Part shown: positions 57,694 through 64,000 of the stretch, in pieces
How the letters are laid out: each line of letters begins with the position of its first letter
Position numbering within the stretch: position 1 is the first letter of the stretch
Assembly: GCA_020205615.1 (NCBI GenBank)
Contig: CM035166.1
Span: forward strand, 85,888,862 to 85,952,861
Direction of reading: 5' to 3'
From: Panax quinquefolius
Taxonomy: Eukaryota > Streptophyta > Magnoliopsida > Apiales > Araliaceae
DNA: 64,000 bases
The notes under the pieces: model-generated
Databases searched by the model: none
Told to the model about the DNA's origin: nothing
What the model saw: the letters and a program-made list of their open reading frames with translations, nothing else
Made by a program: the position numbers and the translations under genes

Positions 57694-58720
57694 TTCCTCT
57701 CCTCTTGAAAAAGGATTTGTCCTCAAATCGTCACCTAGATCAAACGGACTTAGATCAGTAACGTTAAATGTAGCACTAACATTATACTCACCTGGCAAAT
57801 CCAATTTATATGCATTGTCATTGATACGCTCGAGAACTTGAAATGGACCATCTCCCCGGAAGAAATTTGAACGTCTTTGAATCGGGAATCTTTCTTTCCG
57901 CATATGTAATCACACCCAATCTACGAGCTCAAAGATCACTTGATGTCGCCCCTTGTTCGCGTGCTTAAGTCTAATCGTTCATCCTCCGCTCAATGTTTAG
58001 TCCGACTTTTCATGAATCGCTTAACAAGATCGGCTTTTTCTTTCCATCCATGTTAGTATATTGAGAAATAGGTAATGGTGATAAATCCAACCGGTGTCAA
58101 TGGATTAAAACCATATACAATTTCAAATAGAGAAAAATCAAGTAGCAGAATGAATGTAAGCGGTTATATGCAAACTCAACATGTGGTAAACATTCTTCCA
58201 ATTGCTTGATATTCTTTTAATGATGGCAGTAATAATGCCGATAAAGTCCTATTTACTACTTGGTTTTGACCGATCGGGTTTGTGGATGACAAGTAGTAGA
58301 GAAAATAACAGCTTTAGTACCCAATTTACACCACAAGGTCTTCCAAAAGTAACTTAAGAACTTTGTATCTCTATCAGAAACAATAGTTTTAGGCATACCA
58401 TGCAAACGCACAATCTCCCGAAAGAACAAATCAGCAACATGAGATTCATCATTAGTTTTATGACATGGAATAAAATGTGCCATTTTTGAAAATCTATCCA
58501 CGACCACAAATATAGAATCATAACCATGTTTAGACCTAGGTAAACCCAACACAAAGTCCATAGAAAGATCAATCTAAGGTTTAGGAATAGGCAATGGTGT
58601 ATACAATCCATGGGGTTGAACACGAGATTTAGCTTGGCGACAAGTAATACATCTATCACATATTCTTTCTATATCTCGTTTCATATGAGGCCAATAAAAT
58701 GTTCATTTAAAACAAAGAAA
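57691..58720 (-). pseudogene. CRM-like integrase
   Basis: The core frame 58256-58561 reads [16 protein letters not shown] (first catalytic Asp), [18 protein letters not shown] and [13 protein letters not shown] (second Asp), but runs out at [11 protein letters not shown], before the catalytic Glu. Upstream, the zinc-binding cysteines are in a shifted frame near 58630-58690. Between 57904 and 58255 the region is broken. The C-terminal frame 57691-57903 ([20 protein letters not shown], then [12 protein letters not shown]) ends at a TGA that is also the first three bases of the 3' LTR. No chromodomain follows. Confidence 0.82.
57694..57706 (-). other. CRM-like polypurine tract, overlapping pol codons
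   Basis: On the minus strand AAGAGGAGAGGAA is followed at once by the LTR start TGA. The same bases encode the last residues of pol. Confidence 0.8.
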
Positions 58721-58779
58721 AGTTTTATCTACACCAAAATGTCCCATTAAACCACCCCATGTTATTCCACAACCAATAA

Positions 58780-59591
58780 CTCACATGAAAGAACATGCAG
58801 GAATACATAGTTTATTTTCACGAAACAAGAATCCATCAATTCTAAAGTATTCACCCACAAAGATTCTTTTCACAAGTTTTAAACTCTTCACCAAAATCAA
58901 GGTCATTATCATATAACTCTTTAATTGCTCAAACCCAAGCAATTTCGTATCAAGAGTATTTAACAAAACATACCTATGAGATAAAGCATCTGCAAAGACG
59001 TTTCTCCTTACTTTTGCTTATATCGAATAACATATGGAAATGTCTCGATAAATTCCATCCATCGTGCATGCCTTTTGTTCAACTTCATGTCGACCCTTCA
59101 AATATTTCAATGATTCATGATCGGTGTAGATCACAAACTCCTTAGGCCACAAGTAATGTTGCCATGTCTCCAAAGCTCTAACTAAAAGCGTACATCTCTT
59201 TGTCATTATATAGGATAGTTTAAAGTCGCCCCACTCAACTTTTTCGCTAAAATACGCCACTAGTTTCCTTCTTGCATCAACATGACTCCAATCCCTAAAC
59301 TCAAGCATCACACTCAATCTCAAAAGTTTTAGCAAAGTTAGGCAAAATAAGTAAAGAAGCATTTGTCAATTTATCCTTAATCAAATTAAATGCTTTTTGT
59401 TGTTTATCACCCCACTTAAAGCCCACACTTTTCTTGATGACCTCAGTTAATGTTGATGTAATCTCACTGAAATTCCAAACAAAACGTCGGTAGAAACTCG
59501 CGAGTCCATGAAAGCTTCGCACTTGACTCACATTGGTTGGACTCGGCCAATCCCGGATCGCACGTATTTTCTCCTCATCAAATTGGACTCC
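58780..59591 (-). pseudogene. CRM-like RNase H and connection
   Basis: From 59531 the frame shows VRSFHGLASFYRRFVWNFSE and FKWGDKQQKAFNLIKDKL up to FEIECDA, where the first RNase H Asp lies. A two-base shift and stops then break the expected SxGIGxVLMQ segment. The frame 59018-59362 continues with [27 protein letters not shown] and [16 protein letters not shown] (third Asp). The linker to integrase is in fragments to about 58780. Confidence 0.82.
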
Positions 59592-60401
59592 CTATGAACT
59601 CACAACAAATCCAAGAAAAACAATTCTATCCGAGCAAAACGTGCATTTTTCCATGTTAGCAAATAACTTTTCTTTCCTAAGTACATCTAAAACAGATTTT
59701 AAATGCAATGCATGATCTTCCAAGTTTTTGCTATAAATCAAAATTTCATCAAAATAAACTACAACAAATTTTCCAATGAATGGACGCAAAACATGATTCA
59801 TTAATCTCATGAAAGTGTTGGGTGCATTAGTTAACCCAAAAGGTAATACCAACCACTCATAAAGACCATATTTAGTTTTAAACGTTGTTTCCCATTCATC
59901 ACCCTCTTGCATTCTAATTTGATGATAACCACTTTTTAAATCAATTTTTGAAAATATGCAAGACCCGTGTAATTCATCTAACATGTCATCTAAATGAGGA
60001 ATGGGATGTCGATATTTTACCGTAATGTTATTTACCGCTCGACAATCGATGCACATCCTCCATTTTCCATCCTTTTTCGGCACTAGAATCACCGGAACTG
60101 CACACGGACTCATACTTTCTCTCACGAATCCTTTCCCCATCAGCTCGTCAACTTGCCTTTGTAACTCCTTCGTCTCATTGGGATTACTCCGATAAAATTT
60201 GGATGGTTTGGAATAAATCATGACAAGAACAAAATCAATTTGATGCTCAATTCCCCGAATAGGTGGTAGTCCATGAGAAAGCTCCTCGGAAAATACATCT
60301 TTGAATTCCTGTAAGAGAAATGGAACAACATTAGGCAAAGAATCATTAGCGTTAGTATTCAAAAGTGCCTCTTTATACCGAAGTAAAATCATATAAGTCA
60401 T
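59592..60401 (-). pseudogene. CRM-like reverse transcriptase with altered active site
   Basis: A 269-residue open stretch: [20 protein letters not shown] (residues 104-123), [15 protein letters not shown] (catalytic D153), [17 protein letters not shown] and [14 protein letters not shown]. The catalytic box normally reads YxDD; here residues 216-219 are YFDE, the second Asp having become Glu through a GAA codon at 59745-59747. This change would be expected to cripple polymerase activity. Stops at 60426-60428 and just before 60401 cut it from the protease, and a TAG at 59592-59594 cuts it from RNase H, all in the same phase. Confidence 0.9.
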
Positions 60402-60425
60402 TTAGAAATCAAAGCTCTTCTCACA

Positions 60426-60935
60426 TCACTCTTTTTTTGCCAAAGATATTTGTTTTTTTCTCTCATCTTTCTTTTTTTCTCTTTCTTTTTCTCTCTTTTT
60501 TTCTTCTTGATTTTTCTTTTCTTCACTCTCTTTTCTTTGTACATAATCTTTCTCTAAATGAATTTGATCTTCATGTACTTGTTGTGGTGACAAAGGACGC
60601 AAAGAGATCTTCTTCTTGTCGTGAACAAAGGAATATACATTGGTAAACCCATCATGTTGAACCCTCCTATCGAACTTCCATGGTCTTCCCAATAAAATAT
60701 GTCCTGCCTGCATAGGCACCACATCACACAATACCTCATCAACATACCGACCAATAGCAAATGGAACTAACACTTGTTTGGTTACTTTAATGTCTGCATT
60801 ATCATTGAGCCACTGCAAATGATACGGCTGCGGATGTTTGGTAGTAGGTAACCTCAATTTCTCCACCATCGTAGTGTTTGCCACATTTGTACAGCTGCCT
60901 CCATCTATGACTACACAACAGATTTTCCCATTCAC
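60426..60935 (-). pseudogene. CRM-like protease with charged linker
   Basis: In frame with gag upstream; the frame actually continues from the gag stop through NLFYTRCLVNGKICCVV. The active-site box is VVIDGGSCTNVAN, the DGGS form typical of this lineage, and AGHILLGRPWKFDR follows. The last 45 or so residues are an almost pure Lys/Glu/Arg run (KKREKEREKKKDERKK), longer and simpler than I expect, possibly a codon-repeat expansion in the linker to RT. Confidence 0.87.
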
Positions 60936-60962
60936 AAGACATCGAGTATAGAATAGATTTTC

Positions 60963-62261
60963 TCACTGTTCACTGCTCTCCTCCTTAACCTGCGTACTAA
61001 GTGCTCTTCTTGTAACCAGAATTTCACCATGTATCGCATCCTCACTTATCTCCTCTAATGGTGGCATAGAATCAGTGTCGCTCTCTTCCCCCTCGGTCTC
61101 CACATCTCTATTGTCAAGCAACAACATTCTTTTCTGATTTGGACATTGGCTAGAAATATGTCCCCTGCCTTGACACTTAAAGCATACAATATCCCGATTA
61201 CGACCAAAAGAAGGTTGTTCAGTTTTACCTTGTGTTTCTCGGCTAGTCGATCCTTGCTTAGGTTCCGCCTTTGGTTTGAACGCAGCTTTCTTTTCCTCTA
61301 GCTTTGCCAAATTAGGTCTCCATGATGAACTAGCATTAGATTGTCCTCGTTGTCCTCCTCGCCTCTTGAGTTGTTTCTCTATCTTAGTAGCCATATGTAT
61401 CAGTTCTTCTAACTCCAAATAATGTTGTCGTTCAACCAAGTCTGCAATCTCCCAGTTCAGTCTTGCCGAGAACCTAGCCATCGCTGTTTCATTATCCTCA
61501 ATCACATTAGCCCGATCCTTCAACATCTCAATCTCCCTATAATATTCATCCACACTTCGACTTCCCTGTTTAAGAGTTTGTAAACTACGAATGATCTCCC
61601 ATTGATAGTATGCTGGTATAAACCTCTTTTTCATGATAGCTTTCATCTCCGCCCAAGTTGTAATCGGCCGCTCTTCACACCTTCTTCGATTAGCTGTCAA
61701 CTGATCCCACCATAACAATGCATATCCAGAAAACTCCATAACGGCCAGTTTGACTTTCTTAAGGTCTGAATAATTGTGACTGTCAAAGATTCGCTCCATC
61801 TTGGTTACCCAATCCAAATAAGCCTCAGGTTCACCCGTGCCTTGGAAAGCTGGAATCTTCATTTTTATGCTATCCAAATTGCCATCTTCTCTGTACCGAC
61901 CTCCTCTTTCCCTAGCACCTCCGGGTCTTTGATGCGAAAAATTAGATTCACGATCTTCCGCTGCACTACTGTCCTCACCGTAAGGGCCTTCTTTTCTTGC
62001 ATCAGTTTGTTGTTCCCTCTTTTTGTTATGAATCCCATGAGTGTTTTGGGATAGCTCCGCCATAGACACCCTCATCTCTTCTAATTGTTCTTGCATTTGC
62101 TCCATAGTCTTTCTCAATCTTCGATCCCATTCTTTATGCATGGCTTCCATCTGAAATTTTAATTCAGCTGTCGAAGGTTGTTCCTCATAAGTTCCTTTAT
62201 CTTTCGAGCTAGACATATTTCCTGCAAAATAAGGGTTAGTAGAAAATAGTTTCCTCACCAC
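60963..62261 (-). CDS. CRM-like gag, intact
   Basis: 432 open residues, the only complete gag here. An N-terminal coiled coil with KTMEQMQEQLEEMRVSMAEL (about residues 51-70) is followed by the capsid domain from IPAFQGTGEPEAYLDWVTKM through ALLWWDQLTANRRR, MKKRFIPAYYQWEIIRSLQ and ARFSARLNWEIADLVE. One zinc knuckle CFKCQGRGHISSQC lies near residue 370, followed by an acidic tail. MSSSKDKG (16 residues in, 62216) is the more likely real start, since the preceding residues look like leader. The TGA at 60963-60965 is in frame with the protease and probably replaced an arginine codon, because the frame stays open beyond it. Confidence 0.88.
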   Translation of the reverse strand: MVRKLFSTNPYFAGNMSSSKDKGTYEEQPSTAELKFQMEAMHKEWDRRLRKTMEQMQEQLEEMRVSMAELSQNTHGIHNKKREQQTDARKEGPYGEDSSAAEDRESNFSHQRPGGARERGGRYREDGNLDSIKMKIPAFQGTGEPEAYLDWVTKMERIFDSHNYSDLKKVKLAVMEFSGYALLWWDQLTANRRRCEERPITTWAEMKAIMKKRFIPAYYQWEIIRSLQTLKQGSRSVDEYYREIEMLKDRANVIEDNETAMARFSARLNWEIADLVERQHYLELEELIHMATKIEKQLKRRGGQRGQSNASSSWRPNLAKLEEKKAAFKPKAEPKQGSTSRETQGKTEQPSFGRNRDIVCFKCQGRGHISSQCPNQKRMLLLDNRDVETEGEESDTDSMPPLEEISEDAIHGEILVTRRALSTQVKEESSEQ

Positions 62262-62730
62262 TCCCTTACGTGTTTCGCTCGAATCAATGGTTCACTCGTG
62301 TATACTCTCAATAAATTGGCTTTTACCCTCGATTAATCTCACTACTAAGCCTTTTACCTCAAATATTCTCTCTAATAGGTTCTTATTGAATTCCCTAGCA
62401 AAATTCTTGGTTTTACTGATCAATTCAAAATTACTTATCACGAAACAAATTATAGATGGTGTAACTATCAGAATATCACAAAATCACCGATCGATTGCCT
62501 TGTACTCCTCTTGTATGCTTCAAATTTATAAATTGTAGCTCCGTTTTAGAATTGATGATGATGGAACGGTATGAAATCTTCGTTGGAATTTGATGGTTTG
62601 ATGGGGTGCTACAAGTTTGGTTAGCACAATGAAAATAGAATATGATTTTTTTTTTCTTTTGTTCTTTTTTTTTTTTTGCAATAGATATTTCGACAGAAAA
62701 TTAAAGATAAGTAACTCGCTAGAAAGGCTT
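62262..62730 (-). other. CRM-like leader
   Basis: A non-coding 0.47-kb stretch between primer site and gag, with a long A/T homopolymer region at 62646-62678. No frame worth reporting. Confidence 0.6.
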
Positions 62731-62743
62731 AGCTCTGATACCA
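62731..62743 (-). other. CRM-like primer binding site
   Basis: On the minus strand TGGTATCAGAGCT lies two bases after the LTR end, a perfect match to the initiator tRNA-Met primer site used by many plant elements. Confidence 0.9.
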
Positions 62744-62745
62744 AA

Positions 62746-63823
62746 TGATAGACTCCACGGCACGCTTGCGTGAGGTGGTCATCGCCCCGATCGTTTCTAG
62801 CAAAGTTGTAGGATGGATTGCTTAACAACACTTAACCCCCGCTTTATATGTAGACAAAGTAATCTTGGTACAATTGCTCGCCTTCGAAATTCTGCGTTGA
62901 ATGGACACCAACGACACCTTGACCCCTCGCTTATATTAAAGTGGTAATCTCGGTACAATCGACGATTGATGCGGTAGAAGACGCCACACACAACTATGAA
63001 TTGTTGTATGATAAGTCAAATTGAATCTCAAAGAAATAACTAAGAAAATACTTAGGAATTCTTCAAAGAACCAAAAGTAGAGAATAATCTCACAAATATA
63101 TTGAATAATGAATAATGTGTTTGATTACATCAACTTGAACCTCTATTTATACTACTCAAAACAATCAAAATCCTAATAGGAATTTATAAACTATAACCTT
63201 AATTTTTATAAGGAAATAGAAGCCAATTTGAAAAAGAAATTCTAATTAAAAGAAATCTTAATTACAATAGGATTTAAAACTAATTATAGATCCAAAAAAA
63301 CAATTTCCATGTCGCGTGCGAATTACCGTGTGAATTGATTAAAACTGATATCCCTTTGTAAGCTGCTAAAATCCGTGTACTGTTAGAAGTATATATGATC
63401 CAGCCTTATGATTGATAACATGCAGACGTGTTGCAGACGTGGCCCACTCACAAATATGCTGAACATACATTCCATGCATTGCTTCATGTAAATTAATATT
63501 GAGAAGGCCCACTTGACAATTTAAGTCTGATAAAAAAAAAATATGTCCCACGTGAACATGATTTACTAACTTGCGGCCCACATCCTTTGCACATAAAATA
63601 TATTGACTTTGTTAAGAAGATTAAAATTGGACTTGTATCAAATTGACCCAAATTTATATTTCTTGCTCTTTTGTCTCCTCTTTGGATTTTCTTCGTTAGC
63701 TTTTCATTTCAAACATCTTGGATCAATCCATCGAGACCTTGTTTGAACCTCTTTGTTCTAGTCTTGCTTGATCCCCACGCCCCTTTAGTCTTGTTTAAAT
63801 CCACGCATGCTATGTCCTCATCA
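62746..63823 (-). repeat. CRM-like 5' LTR
   Basis: On the minus strand it begins TGATGAGGACATAG and ends GGAGTCTATCA. Compared with the 3' LTR it has a short extra segment near 63670-63700 (CTCTTTGGATTTTC). Confidence 0.9.
63143..63151 (-). promoter_or_regulatory. Probable TATA box of CRM-like 5' LTR
   Basis: TATAAATAG on the minus strand, followed by AGGTTCAAG, conserved in both LTRs. Confidence 0.55.
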
Positions 63824-64000
63824 CCTTTCAAGCATATTTGCCTACTAAAGATACTTTTCCATAATTTAGCAATTTAAATTTGACTATATGGCTTCAATTT
63901 TCATTTTGATTTATTTGGTTCTAACCAAAACCCAATGAAAAAGTCAAAATTATATCACCGAACCGGGACAAACTACATTTAAACCATTTTACAATTTAAT
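63824..64000. other. Right flank, nothing identified
   Basis: AT-rich sequence after the element; no gene or repeat recognised. Confidence 0.5.

Larger units (their letters stand above)
56631..63823 (-). mobile_element. Ty3/Gypsy chromovirus (CRM/Galadriel-like)
   Basis: A 7.2-kb element with LTRs of 1,063 and 1,078 bases, a tRNA-Met primer site, an intact gag, and protease, RT, RNase H and integrase in one broken frame. The gag WWDQL/ARFSARLNWEIADLV region, the DGGSCTN protease box and the [12 protein letters not shown] polyprotein end point to the CRM/Galadriel side of the chromoviruses; I see no chromodomain. The flanking five bases (AGTTT and CCTTT) are only partly alike. The damage is mainly single stops (60963, 60426, 59592) plus shifts in RNase H and integrase. 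Confidence 0.88.

Overview
The window is plant nuclear DNA, most likely from a eudicot. It is AT-rich and almost entirely made of transposable elements: Ty1/Copia and Ty3/Gypsy LTR retrotransposons of several lineages, Mutator-like, hAT and CACTA DNA elements, and many long direct and inverted repeats. The only host-type gene recognised is a broken copy of a KINESIN LIGHT CHAIN-RELATED (KLCR) tetratricopeptide gene at 4.0-5.2 kb. I see no rRNA, tRNA, CRISPR array or bacterial-type gene. Family names rest on motifs and structure read by eye; no database search was possible.

Layout. 1-3.6 kb: two adjoining copies of a roughly 2.6-kb LTR family ('family A'). 4.0-5.2 kb: KLCR pseudogene (minus). 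5.5-6.6 kb: a foldback element with a 9-bp target duplication, Mutator-like. 7.35-30.64 kb: one Copia element (minus) with matching 5-bp target duplications, split by later insertions. A chromodomain Gypsy element (Tekay/Del-like, minus) sits in its integrase gene. The 5' LTR of that Gypsy element holds a solo LTR of a second family, and that solo LTR holds a solo LTR of family A. Target duplications resolve this as four nested levels. 30.6-34.5 kb: unassigned AT-rich DNA with a 339-bp hAT-type MITE and two TA microsatellites. 34.5-37.7 kb: a non-autonomous CACTA element with ACGTTGT subterminal repeats. 38.2-43.4 kb: a decayed gag-only Gypsy element (Tat-like) with two tandem arrays and a broken antisense ORF. 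43.75-55.87 kb: an Athila-like Gypsy element (plus) with both LTRs, decayed gag-pol and an extra ORF in the envelope position. 55.9-56.6 kb: a Copia leader fragment and unassigned DNA. 56.6-63.8 kb: a Gypsy element (minus, CRM/Galadriel-like chromovirus) with both LTRs and an intact gag.

How the parts work together. Within each element gag packages the RNA, protease cuts the polyprotein, reverse transcriptase/RNase H copies it from a tRNA primer, and integrase inserts the copy. Nearly every pol frame here carries nonsense codons or frameshifts, so I judge none of the elements autonomous now. In the two minus-strand Gypsy elements most breaks are single in-frame stops, so their single gag-pol frames are still easy to follow.

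The least ordinary items are: a broken extra ORF in the leader of the chromodomain element; the gag-plus-antisense-ORF element; the two-module foldback element; an exon-like stretch inside the CACTA element; and GCGC-rich palindromes that recur in the Athila LTRs, the Athila internal spacer and, in related form, the Copia 3' region.
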